The notes under the pieces are model-generated. The model had not been told where the DNA came from, did not search any database, and saw only the letters and a list, made by a program, of their open reading frames with translations. Of a stretch of DNA of 22,874 nucleotides, positions 13,993 to 20,725 are shown one piece after another (the stretch's first letter is position 1; every line of letters begins with the position of its first letter). The translations under genes were made by a program, and so were the position numbers. Source of the DNA: a virus; the IMG/VR virus record IMGVR_UViG_3300032087_003908, positions 1 through 22,874 of that record; one strand, 5' to 3'.

Positions 13993-15449
13993 TGAAGACT
14001 AACCTAACTGAAACACAAAATGATTATGCTGTATTCTTGCCTAGTATAAGTGGCTTTTATGCTACGTTTGTAGGCAAACAACGTTTTGGCGAATACGTTG
14101 ATTACACCCGTGTTCCAGCAGGTATTGGCGAAGTAGAAGGTTTAAACTTTTTAAATCCAAACAAAGGAGCGTTCCAATATAAGTGGGCGCTCTATTCTGC
14201 AGGACACGCAGAGCTTGATACAAACAAGTTCAGTGAAAAAGAAGATATGTTGCGTAACCGCGACAGAGACAACAGTTGGTTGCTAGGCGACTCGGGTGGA
14301 TTCCAAATTGCTAAAGGCCTTTGGGAAGGTGACTGGACTGATCCAAATTGTCCAAAGGCTGCCAAAAAGCGTGAACTGGTTGTAAACTGGATGGAAGAAT
14401 ACATGGACTATGGAATGATGTTGGATATTCCAACTTGGACATTCCAAGATCCTAAAGCAGCAAAAGCATCAAACATTCACAGCTATCAAGATGCTGTAGA
14501 TGCAACACACATCAACGCAAAGTACTACATGGCTAATAGGCGTGGTAACTTCAAGGTGCTAAACGTACTACAAGGTAGCAATCATGCCGATGCAGACAGT
14601 TGGTATGAGGAGTTTAAAGACTATTGCGATCCAGCAAAGTATCCAGACACACACTTTAATGGCTGGGCAATGGGTGGCCAGAACATGTGCGATGTTGACT
14701 TGATATTGCGTAGACTAGTGCATCAAATACACGATGGATTGTTAGAAGAAGGTGTACACGATGTTATGCACTTCTTGGGTACTAGCAAACTAGAATGGGC
14801 TGTACTGCTAACAGATATTCAACGTGCAGTACGGAAGTATCATAACAAAAACTTTATGATAACATACGACTGTGCATCACCTTTCCTCGCTACAGCAAAC
14901 GGACAGGTGTATCATACTATCCGTATTGAAGATCGTGGCAAGTGGAGTTATATGATGTCACCTGGTGCAGATGATAAAAAATATGCAACCGATTCACGTA
15001 TGTTTAAAGATGCACTAGAAGCAGACGGCATACTAAAAGCATTTGAAAATTCTCCTATCAGTAAAGAATGTAAAGTCAGTGATATTTGTTATTACAAACC
15101 AGGCGACTTGAACAAAATTGGTAAAGAAGGTAAAACATCGTGGGACTCATTCAGTTATGCACTACAAATGGGTCACAATGTTTGGATGCATATTGAAAGC
15201 ACACAACGTGCAAACGAACGTTATGATGCAGGAGAGTTTCCGTATATGTTGATTGACGAACGTTTTGAACGCATTGAGTTTAAACAAGTAGTTGATGAAA
15301 TTTTTAGTTTGCGAGACAGACAAAAAAGTTTAGACTTGATTACTAAATATTCCAAATTCTGGATGCAAGTTATTGGAACAAGACTGAATGTTGGCAAAAA
15401 GACAGTAAACGCCAGCACAAAGTTTGGAGAATTATTTGAGGAGATCTAA
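13992..15449 (+). CDS. TGT/DpdA-like tRNA-guanine or DNA-guanine transglycosylase
   Basis: This is a 485-aa protein. The TGT-superfamily signature LGDSGGFQIAKG (Asp100) and a second catalytic-type motif ITYDCASPF (Asp293) are present, along with FNGWAMGGQN and VMHFLGTS strands expected of the TIM barrel. The standard zinc site C-x-C-x2-C-x25-H is not seen; C360-x5-C366-x28-H395 is a possible replacement. The family swaps guanine for a 7-deazaguanine: queuosine-type bases in tRNA, or preQ0-derived bases in DNA for DpdA. The phage setting and the gene's position directly after the sliding clamp (the A of ATG is the last base of the clamp stop) favour a DNA-modifying role, but no preQ0 synthesis gene is certain in the window. 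Confidence 0.8.
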   Translation: MKTNLTETQNDYAVFLPSISGFYATFVGKQRFGEYVDYTRVPAGIGEVEGLNFLNPNKGAFQYKWALYSAGHAELDTNKFSEKEDMLRNRDRDNSWLLGDSGGFQIAKGLWEGDWTDPNCPKAAKKRELVVNWMEEYMDYGMMLDIPTWTFQDPKAAKASNIHSYQDAVDATHINAKYYMANRRGNFKVLNVLQGSNHADADSWYEEFKDYCDPAKYPDTHFNGWAMGGQNMCDVDLILRRLVHQIHDGLLEEGVHDVMHFLGTSKLEWAVLLTDIQRAVRKYHNKNFMITYDCASPFLATANGQVYHTIRIEDRGKWSYMMSPGADDKKYATDSRMFKDALEADGILKAFENSPISKECKVSDICYYKPGDLNKIGKEGKTSWDSFSYALQMGHNVWMHIESTQRANERYDAGEFPYMLIDERFERIEFKQVVDEIFSLRDRQKSLDLITKYSKFWMQVIGTRLNVGKKTVNASTKFGELFEEI

Positions 15450-15635
15450 ATGTCAAGAGAAAGTTTACAGTCACACTTGGAATCACTTACTGTCAGGCAC
15501 AGAGATTTAGACAATGAAATACTAGAATTGGAAAGACATTACAGTGTCAACGAAGAAGTACGAAGATTAAAAACTCAAAAACTTTGGCTCAAAGATGAAA
15601 TTTATCGTATCAAAAAGGATTTGGAAAAGTACTGA
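15450..15635 (+). CDS. DUF465/YdcH-like small coiled-coil protein
   Basis: This is a 61-aa protein with the DUF465 hallmarks: an N-terminal helix with LESLTVRHRDLDNEILELE and a second helix with RRLKTQKLWLKDEIYRI, joined by a short turn. The family forms small helical hairpins of unknown function, common in proteobacteria. GAGGAGAT lies just upstream of the ATG, and the end overlaps the next start (TGATG). Its role in the phage is not known. Confidence 0.75.
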   Translation: MSRESLQSHLESLTVRHRDLDNEILELERHYSVNEEVRRLKTQKLWLKDEIYRIKKDLEKY

Positions 15636-15805
15636 TGGAATATGATAAAGAACTACATTTAACAAACTTAGAAATGGCATTGGAAGACCTAGATAAAATC
15701 ATTGACAATATGAAGAAAAACGATTATAGTAAAGATGAGATCAACGAATATGTAAAAAAACGTTGGAATGTTTGGAACGAAATATATCAGGTGAAAAAAC
15801 AATGA
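15635..15805 (+). CDS. Small hypothetical helical protein, 56 aa
   Basis: A short frame, MEYDKELHLTNLEMALEDL to VWNEIYQVKKQ, fills the space between the DUF465-like gene and the conserved protein at 15802. It overlaps both neighbours by one to four bases (TGATG at its start, ATGA at its end), the junction style of this operon. It is highly charged and should be mostly helical. No family is recognised. A strong sigma70-like promoter lies inside it. Confidence 0.6.
   Translation: MEYDKELHLTNLEMALEDLDKIIDNMKKNDYSKDEINEYVKKRWNVWNEIYQVKKQ
15702..15730 (+). promoter_or_regulatory. Sigma70-type promoter inside the 56-aa gene
   Basis: TTGACA at 15702-15707 and TATAGT at 15725-15730 have a 17-base spacer (11 of 12 positions). 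The expected start near 15737 is about 65 bases upstream of the ATG at 15802, so it could serve the conserved protein and the genes after it. Confidence 0.55.
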
Positions 15806-16305
15806 AACGAGATTATGACAGTGGTGTAAATGAAAGTGTAAACTTTTTTATTGGCACAGAAGTAGAACACACTCCAAAGTTTGGAAAGAAAACACTTTTC
15901 GTAGTAGGTGTACAAAACTTTGAAGATATTGTAGCACACGCAAACAAAGCAGGTGTAGATCATATTTACTTGGGTGCTAACATGAGTTATACGCCCGATG
16001 AGGCTTACGACTCAATGGTGTTTCCACTTTTAAAAGAAGGTTACTGGGTAACATTGGACTTTGATATCAAAGATGTTGAATGGGTATTGGAATCAGGTTA
16101 CACAGAATACAACCGTTTTATTCCAATGATCTCGGCTAAACTTCCATATATTGATCAACTAGGTTATAATGCTTGCTTGAAAATTGATGATAAAGATTTT
16201 GACGCAAGCAATCCTGGTGTGTGGGTACACAGAGTACACGATCTAAAAACAAAAGATTTGTTTACACACTGGGGCAAATATACAACTGATGAAATCATTG
16301 GTTGA
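15802..16305 (+). CDS. Conserved hypothetical protein of marine T4-like phages
   Basis: This is a 167-aa protein. Recognisable stretches are MKRDYDSGVNESVNFFIGTE, TLFVVGVQNFEDIVAHA, HIYLGANMSY and CLKIDDKDFDASNPGVW. From memory, very similar proteins are widespread in cyanophage genomes as hypothetical proteins. The alternating strands and helices (FVVGV, HIYLGA, WVTLDFD, CLKID) suggest an alpha/beta domain, possibly half a barrel. I chose ATG 15802, which overlaps the previous stop and follows CAGGTGAAA, over the in-frame ATG at 15763 that lies inside the 56-aa gene. Function unknown. Its position between a transglycosylase and a possible T-fold protein makes a link to 7-deazaguanine chemistry worth testing. 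Confidence 0.8.
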   Translation: MKRDYDSGVNESVNFFIGTEVEHTPKFGKKTLFVVGVQNFEDIVAHANKAGVDHIYLGANMSYTPDEAYDSMVFPLLKEGYWVTLDFDIKDVEWVLESGYTEYNRFIPMISAKLPYIDQLGYNACLKIDDKDFDASNPGVWVHRVHDLKTKDLFTHWGKYTTDEIIG

Positions 16306-16309
16306 CTAA

Positions 16310-16768
16310 ATGTCACAAGAACGTTATTATGAATATATGAAACGGCGCAACAAAGAAGAGGACGCTAAATTGAGTTTTTCACACAGATTAGAAAATGCAA
16401 AACGTAGTATTTGGGTAACTTTTACTAAAGAAGGTATCCACAAGTATCCAGCAGCACTGGAAGATCCAGCACTGGCAACAGGTGACGAGTATGATGTTAG
16501 TTTCTTAGGTTATCCACATCGCCATATGTTCCATTTTAAAGTGCAGATTCAAGTTACACACAATGATCGTGACATTGAGTTTATCCAGTTCAAACGTTGG
16601 CTAGAAAGTTTGTACGCAGGTGATATTCTGCAACTAGATTACAAGAGCTGTGAAATGATTGCAGATGACTTGTACACACAGATTAACGCAAAGTATCCCG
16701 GCCGCTTTGTTGTTATTGATGTCGCCGAAGATGGCGAAAATGGCTGTCAAATTGTATACCCAGCATAA
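16310..16768 (+). CDS. Conserved phage protein, possible QueD-like T-fold
   Basis: This is a 152-aa protein. Residues His44 (GIHKYP), His70 and His72 (YPHRHMFHFKV) are followed by DIEFIQFKRWLES, KSCEMIADDLYTQI and a C-terminal VAEDGENG. This order parallels 6-carboxytetrahydropterin synthase QueD: three zinc His with the last two as H-x-H, then DF-x2-LK, then a helix and a C-terminal Glu. The catalytic Cys expected four residues before the first His of H-x-H is absent (Leu66), so it would be a variant enzyme or a non-catalytic member. I recall close relatives in marine T4-like phages annotated only as hypothetical. It begins 4 bases after the previous stop. Confidence 0.7.
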   Translation: MSQERYYEYMKRRNKEEDAKLSFSHRLENAKRSIWVTFTKEGIHKYPAALEDPALATGDEYDVSFLGYPHRHMFHFKVQIQVTHNDRDIEFIQFKRWLESLYAGDILQLDYKSCEMIADDLYTQINAKYPGRFVVIDVAEDGENGCQIVYPA

Positions 16769-16782
16769 AGGAAGTAGGTATT

Positions 16783-16977
16783 ATGACTATCACTAATCCG
16801 GTAGTAAACAAAATTTTTAACGATCTTGAAGAACTGCACGATTTCTGCAGAACTGAAGGTTATCCTTTTAACAAAGCAGATTTGTACAAAAAAGACGCTC
16901 GTGTTTGGCAAGCGTTTACAAAGTACAAGAACTGGATCCGTGCGAAGAATCGCAACAAAGGACGTAATAATGCGTAA
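16783..16977 (+). CDS. Small hypothetical phage protein, 64 aa
   Basis: This is a 64-aa protein with the segment YPFNKADLYKKDARVWQAF and a strongly basic C-terminus (AKNRNKGRN). AAAGGAAG upstream of the ATG is a good ribosome binding site. Similar short proteins occur in cyanophages, as far as I recall, without known function; the basic tail would suit nucleic-acid binding. It overlaps the glycosyltransferase start by 8 bases. Confidence 0.7.
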   Translation: MTITNPVVNKIFNDLEELHDFCRTEGYPFNKADLYKKDARVWQAFTKYKNWIRAKNRNKGRNNA

Positions 16978-18145
16978 ACTATTTTATATGGGCTTAGAAC
17001 CATATGAAGGCAGGTACACACTACAGTTAGAAGAATGGTCACGTCGAGCTTTTCAACGACGTGGCATCGACTGGGTAAACGTACCTGGCACAACTATTGA
17101 CAACACAAAAGCTATTCAAGTAGGTCAAGTATTAGACGCACATGGCCGTTCCTACTTTGCTATGTCGCAAATGATGAACTTGGTACAAATGATGCGTAAC
17201 GGTGAAGTTACAGGCGAAGATGTTATCTTCTTTGAAGATATGTTTCAACCTGGTATGGAATCGTTGCCCTACATTATGGATCAGATTCCCACTGAACAAC
17301 GTCCACAGGTTTGGATCCGTTGTTTGGCACAGGCTGTAGATCCAGATGACTTTGTACACGTTTGGGGTATGGGCAAGTGGATGAGTTTGTATGAAGAAAT
17401 GTGCAACGAGTTTGTTACAGGCGTACTAGCAAGTAACGAAGAAATGGTTGCACATATGAAAATTGCAAACTGGAAAGCGCCTATCTACAACATCAGCGGA
17501 CTTGCTTTTGATAAAACTGAAGTTGCTCTACGTGTTGGCGAAATTAACACTTGGGAAAAGCGTGATAATCGTGTGGTATTTGCAGCACGTTTTGACCAAG
17601 AGAAACAACCAGACTTTTATATGGATATGATTGAAGAATGGTATGGCACACCTGGTACAGCAGACGTAGAGTTTTGTATTGTACAAGGCGGGCCACTACG
17701 CAGCAACAATCAAAAGTATATTGACCGTGCTCGTAAAATGGAAGAGCGTGGGCAACTGACGATTTATGAAAACTTGAAAAAGAATCATTACTATGATATT
17801 GTAAATCGTAGTAAAGTTTTGTTCAATTGTGCTTTGCAGGATTGGACAAGTAATACTGTGAGTGAAGCAGATGCATTAGGATGCAATGTACTGTTTCCAG
17901 CATATCGCAGTTTCCCAGAAATTTTTGCCAATGATCATACACGTATGTATGTTCCTTGGAGTGTTGAAGATGCAATGAACAAACTAGGTCCATTGCTAGA
18001 TGCACCGCACAAAGATCTGGGCAAGGTGTCGGATTGGACTAGTGCGACCATTGATCGTTATATTGATATTATGCAAGGCGACGGTGAACAATGGCGTAGA
18101 GACGATAACCGCTACAGAGATCACGTAGCAAGTAGGAAGTACTAA
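16970..18145 (+). CDS. Glycosyltransferase, GT-B fold (GT4-like)
   Basis: This is a 391-aa protein. The C-terminal domain has the donor-site pattern of GT4-type enzymes: RVVFAARFDQEKQPD (first strand and loop), then YENLKKNHYYDIVNRSKVLFNC and TVSEADALGCNVLFP with Glu299 and a second Glu317 in RSFPEIF, an E-x(n)-E arrangement. The N-terminal domain is less typical. Donor and acceptor are unknown: in T4 such enzymes glucosylate DNA, while in other phages they may act on host surface or capsid sugars. ATG 16970 with AAGGA seven bases upstream is preferred to the ATG at 16826, which lies inside the previous gene. The stop overlaps the DUF805 start (TAATG). Confidence 0.8.
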   Translation: MRKLFYMGLEPYEGRYTLQLEEWSRRAFQRRGIDWVNVPGTTIDNTKAIQVGQVLDAHGRSYFAMSQMMNLVQMMRNGEVTGEDVIFFEDMFQPGMESLPYIMDQIPTEQRPQVWIRCLAQAVDPDDFVHVWGMGKWMSLYEEMCNEFVTGVLASNEEMVAHMKIANWKAPIYNISGLAFDKTEVALRVGEINTWEKRDNRVVFAARFDQEKQPDFYMDMIEEWYGTPGTADVEFCIVQGGPLRSNNQKYIDRARKMEERGQLTIYENLKKNHYYDIVNRSKVLFNCALQDWTSNTVSEADALGCNVLFPAYRSFPEIFANDHTRMYVPWSVEDAMNKLGPLLDAPHKDLGKVSDWTSATIDRYIDIMQGDGEQWRRDDNRYRDHVASRKY

Positions 18146-18435
18146 TGAAAGAATATTTTAAATTTGAAGGAACGGCTAAACGCCAAGAGTATTGGGCAGT
18201 GATTGTACTATCAATTGTTGCTTATGTAGCAGGATTTATTGTGCTAGAAAGTGGAGCATTAGGTGCATTGATTGCATTGGGTATTTTTGTTGCTGCACTT
18301 TGGGCATGTATTGCTGTTACAATCAAGCGTCTGCGTGATGCAGGATTAAACACTTGGTGGACATTGGCTATTCTTATTCCATATCTTGGAACAGTTGCAA
18401 CTATTGTATTTGGAGTCATTGGAAGTAAAGAATGA
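18145..18435 (+). CDS. DUF805 membrane protein
   Basis: This is a 96-aa protein. It has the DUF805 marks: an N-terminal FKFEGTAKRQEYWAV (the F-x-GR-x-x-R-x-EYW element) and a later TIKRLRDAGLNTWWTL, equivalent to the RR-x-HD-x-G-x-S-x-WW motif. Three hydrophobic segments at about residues 17-37, 41-62 and 76-93 should span the membrane. The family (YhaH/YhaI of E. coli) has no settled function; some links to membrane or cell-surface processes exist. Its TAATG and ATGA junctions place it firmly in the operon between the glycosyltransferase and the AhpD-like gene. Confidence 0.85.
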   Translation: MKEYFKFEGTAKRQEYWAVIVLSIVAYVAGFIVLESGALGALIALGIFVAALWACIAVTIKRLRDAGLNTWWTLAILIPYLGTVATIVFGVIGSKE

Positions 18436-18818
18436 CGTTTTTAGAGTTTGTAAAAACACATCCTGACTTTTGGAAAAGCGCAGCAACTATGTTAGATGCT
18501 GTGCTAACCAATGGCATTGATGATACTTACACTAGAGCAGAAAGAGAGATGATTTTTGCTTATGCTAGTGAAGACAATGACTGCAACTTTTGTGCAGTAC
18601 ATCATAAAGATTTAGCGTATAGTTTAGGCTTCGACGATAGTTTTACAAAAGAGAATTATATCAACGTCGACAGTGCTAAGTTAAACAATATAAAGTTTAT
18701 TACTGCTGCTGCAAGATTTGTCAATAACATTGTAGAAGATTTTGATATTACAAAAGTCACAGAACAAAACATTACGCTGAAAGATACTCCAGTAAAATAC
18801 AAAGGATATACTATATGA
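18432..18818 (+). CDS. AhpD/carboxymuconolactone decarboxylase-like protein
   Basis: This is a 128-aa helical protein with the active-site pattern of the AhpD alkylhydroperoxidase family in EREMIFAYASEDNDCNFCAVHH. Glu39, Cys51, Cys54 and His58 have the same spacing as Glu118, Cys130, Cys133 and His137 of Mycobacterium tuberculosis AhpD. It may reduce peroxides or act as a thiol-based redox protein. Family proteins are usually trimers or hexamers in the cytoplasm. It overlaps both neighbours (ATGA), between DUF805 and the epimerase. Stress protection during infection, or support for redox chemistry of the radical SAM proteins, are guesses. Confidence 0.75.
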   Translation: MTFLEFVKTHPDFWKSAATMLDAVLTNGIDDTYTRAEREMIFAYASEDNDCNFCAVHHKDLAYSLGFDDSFTKENYINVDSAKLNNIKFITAAARFVNNIVEDFDITKVTEQNITLKDTPVKYKGYTI

Positions 18819-19681
18819 GAGTATTAGTTACAGGTGCTACAGGTTATATTGGTAGTCATGTTTGCAAATTGTTAAAAGAACATGGACACTATGTAACTGC
18901 TTGGGATATCAACATTCACGGAGAATGCAACGATATCATGGCATACTGTGATAACTTTGTTCCACAAGATATAACCAAGTGGTGCTACGGTACATATGAT
19001 GCAGTGGTGCATTTAGCAGGACGCAGTGTTGTACCCGACAGTTTACGTGAACCAACAGAATATTATCGTGTAAATGTAATGGGTACTGCTAACTTGTTAG
19101 ATTGTGTTGAAACACCACACATACTGTTTGCAAGTACAAGTAGTGCGTGGGAAATGGCTTCGCCATATGCACGTAGCAAAGTAGCAGCAGAAGATGTAAT
19201 CAAGGAGAAAGCAGATGGATATACTATCTTTAGATTTTTTAACGTATCTGGTACTGACGGGGTTAATCGTCAATTGGGCGTTCCTACCCATCTTATTCGT
19301 GTTGCTGCTATGGTGGCTGCTGAAAAACTACCCAGCCTTGAGATCTTTGGTACGGACTATGCTACTAGGGATGGTACTTGCGTTCGTGATTATATTCATG
19401 TTGTTGATTTGGCTAATGCCATTGTCACTGCCGTCGAACGAGGTCCTGCCAACACTGACTATGAATGTCTTGGTAGCAACGTAGGATACAGTGTACGTGA
19501 AGTAATCAATACCATGCAGGAAGTCACTGGTAAAAAGTTAAATATCATTGAAGCACCACGTAGAGCTGGAGATGCTGTTGCTAGTGTTGTAGACAATTTA
19601 AGCGATTTAGTTACACTTGAAAAAAGCATTGAAGATATGTGCTTGGACCAATATAAATTAGAGGTTGGAAAAAATGGATAA
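18815..19681 (+). CDS. Short NAD-dependent epimerase, GalE-like
   Basis: This is a 288-aa extended SDR protein. The NAD motif GATGYIG (Gly7, Gly10, Gly13) is followed by VVHLAG, FASTSS, the catalytic Y118-x3-K122 (YARSK) and the GalE-type block FGTDYATRDGTCVRDYIHVVDLA. UDP-glucose 4-epimerases are usually about 338 aa with the Tyr near 149, so roughly 30 residues are missing before the active site and some at the end. It is probably an active sugar epimerase with a trimmed fold, but the substrate is not certain. Codon use changes sharply at about 19236-19475, inside this gene, where an out-of-frame hydrophobic reading frame also lies. Confidence 0.88.
   Translation: MRVLVTGATGYIGSHVCKLLKEHGHYVTAWDINIHGECNDIMAYCDNFVPQDITKWCYGTYDAVVHLAGRSVVPDSLREPTEYYRVNVMGTANLLDCVETPHILFASTSSAWEMASPYARSKVAAEDVIKEKADGYTIFRFFNVSGTDGVNRQLGVPTHLIRVAAMVAAEKLPSLEIFGTDYATRDGTCVRDYIHVVDLANAIVTAVERGPANTDYECLGSNVGYSVREVINTMQEVTGKKLNIIEAPRRAGDAVASVVDNLSDLVTLEKSIEDMCLDQYKLEVGKNG
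19202..19207 (+). promoter_or_regulatory. Shine-Dalgarno sequence inside the epimerase gene
   Basis: AAGGAG lies 7 bases before an out-of-frame ATG at 19215. It is spelled by AAG GAG (Lys-Glu) in the epimerase frame, whereas this genome mostly uses AAA and GAA. It is as good as the sites in front of the polymerase and clamp genes, and no gene in the epimerase frame needs it. Confidence 0.5.
19215..19484 (+). CDS. Candidate overlapping gene: 89-aa membrane protein inside the epimerase gene
   Basis: This frame is shifted by +1 against the epimerase. It starts with ATG behind a well-spaced AAGGAG and runs 89 codons to TAG. The product has two or more long hydrophobic stretches (about residues 8-38 and 51-75) separated by a short basic loop (KNYPALRSLVR), as in a small membrane protein such as a holin-like or inhibitor protein. 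The frame matches a block of unusual T- and C-ending codons in the epimerase. Caution: T in third codon positions of the main frame automatically yields hydrophobic residues in the +1 frame, so the hydrophobicity may be a by-product. Confidence 0.35.
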   Translation: MDILSLDFLTYLVLTGLIVNWAFLPILFVLLLWWLLKNYPALRSLVRTMLLGMVLAFVIIFMLLIWLMPLSLPSNEVLPTLTMNVLVAT

Positions 19682-19907
19682 ATTAGTAGAATACGGAAGA
19701 GAAATTATTACACACCTTGACAACGGTGATTTAATGAGTTGTTACAGTTTGTTTGAAGCTAATGTTAGGCCATTGTTAGATAATCTAGATCCAGAAGACG
19801 AGTTGGTAAAATTATGGTTAAAACAGAGAGATAATGTAGATGATGAAGATTGGGCAGCGGTTATCGAATTTAGTGAAACAATTAGGGAAGCGATCGATGC
19901 CAAATGA
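19674..19907 (+). CDS. Small acidic hypothetical protein
   Basis: This is a 77-aa acidic, helical protein (LFEANVRPLLDNLDPEDEL, KQRDNVDDEDWAAVIEF). No family is recognised. The ATG at 19674 with GAGG nine bases upstream is preferred to an in-frame TTG at 19665 that would overlap that site. It overlaps the epimerase by 8 bases and the next gene by 11. Confidence 0.7.
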   Translation: MDKLVEYGREIITHLDNGDLMSCYSLFEANVRPLLDNLDPEDELVKLWLKQRDNVDDEDWAAVIEFSETIREAIDAK

Positions 19908-20244
19908 ATATATCACAATGTCAGATGAAACTACACTTACAATAAACACAAAAGACATAGATATCAATCATCATTATGGACACACAATTGATATCAGCAA
20001 TATTACAGGTAGTACAATAGATACAACAATAGACTTTGATCTTTTCACCGATGATGAAATTAGTATTACACTAAACGAACCTGTAGAGTTTGAAGACCAT
20101 ATGCCCGATGTTGCTAAAGTAGAAGACATGTGCAACGACTATCCAGCACTAGCAAAAGCATATGAAAACTTTAAAAGCATATATGCAATGGTGCATCAAG
20201 ACTGGAAAGGCAGACAAGACGCAGAAAATGAGCCTCCATTTTAA
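19897..20244 (+). CDS. Hypothetical phage protein, 115 aa
   Basis: The first half is rich in Thr, Ile and Asp and looks like alternating beta strands (TLTINTKDIDINHHYG, HTIDISNITGSTID). The second half is a helical segment (YPALAKAYENFKSIYAMVHQDWKG). The start is set at ATG 19897, which follows AGGGAAG; an earlier in-frame ATG at 19840 lies within the preceding gene, and MSDET at 19918 is an alternative. No family is recognised. It overlaps the oxygenase start by 17 bases. Confidence 0.65.
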   Translation: MPNEYITMSDETTLTINTKDIDINHHYGHTIDISNITGSTIDTTIDFDLFTDDEISITLNEPVEFEDHMPDVAKVEDMCNDYPALAKAYENFKSIYAMVHQDWKGRQDAENEPPF

Positions 20245-20725
20245 CATAGAACCTGTATGGAATATGGAACGCTATCGTGCGTTAGACTACAAACTAGACC
20301 ATCACAAAGATACAGATTTAATACAAAAGCATTTAGATGCAGGGCATAGTGCAGAGGCTATGACCCTGTATAACTATTTTGAACCAAACCCTATGCCTCC
20401 TAGCATAGAATACATTTGCAGTTATTTTCCTCAACTCGAAAACGTTTCAGTTGCAGTAAACTTGTTCAAACCAGGACAATATTTGCCAGTACACACAGAT
20501 CTATATGGTGCATATAAAAAACATCACGGACTAACCAACGAAACAATTTATAGATATATTGTTATGTTAGAAAATGGTGTTGACGGGCAAATGAGTATTA
20601 TTGGAGATCAAGTATATACCCTGTGGGAAGCTGGTGATGTATTTGGTTGGAAAGATAGTGAAAAACACACCTTTATAAATTTAAGCACGGAGGATAGATA
20701 TGCAGTCCAACTCACAGGCGTATAG
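20228..20725 (+). CDS. 2-oxoglutarate/Fe(II) oxygenase, aspartyl/asparaginyl hydroxylase-like
   Basis: This is a 165-aa single-domain dioxygenase. The iron triad is H89-x-D91 (PVHTDLYG) and His147 (EKHTFINLS), and Arg157 ten residues after the distal His is placed to bind 2-oxoglutarate. The surrounding text (RYIVMLENG, GQMSIIGDQVYTLWEAGDVFGW) resembles the aspartyl/asparaginyl beta-hydroxylase branch of the cupin-like oxygenases. The substrate could be a protein side chain, a nucleobase or a small metabolite. Start ATG 20228 is used because homologous-looking sequence begins there; an ATG at 20162 is deep in the previous gene. Its end overlaps the third EKT-family gene, which follows GGAGG. 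Confidence 0.85.
   Translation: MSLHFNIEPVWNMERYRALDYKLDHHKDTDLIQKHLDAGHSAEAMTLYNYFEPNPMPPSIEYICSYFPQLENVSVAVNLFKPGQYLPVHTDLYGAYKKHHGLTNETIYRYIVMLENGVDGQMSIIGDQVYTLWEAGDVFGWKDSEKHTFINLSTEDRYAVQLTGV

Noticed and set aside
16302-16330. TTGACT-N17-TATTAT promoter-like site at the start of the 16310 gene
   Set aside because: Two mismatches and a position across the start codon, so the transcript would begin inside the gene; a weak match in AT-rich DNA is expected by chance.
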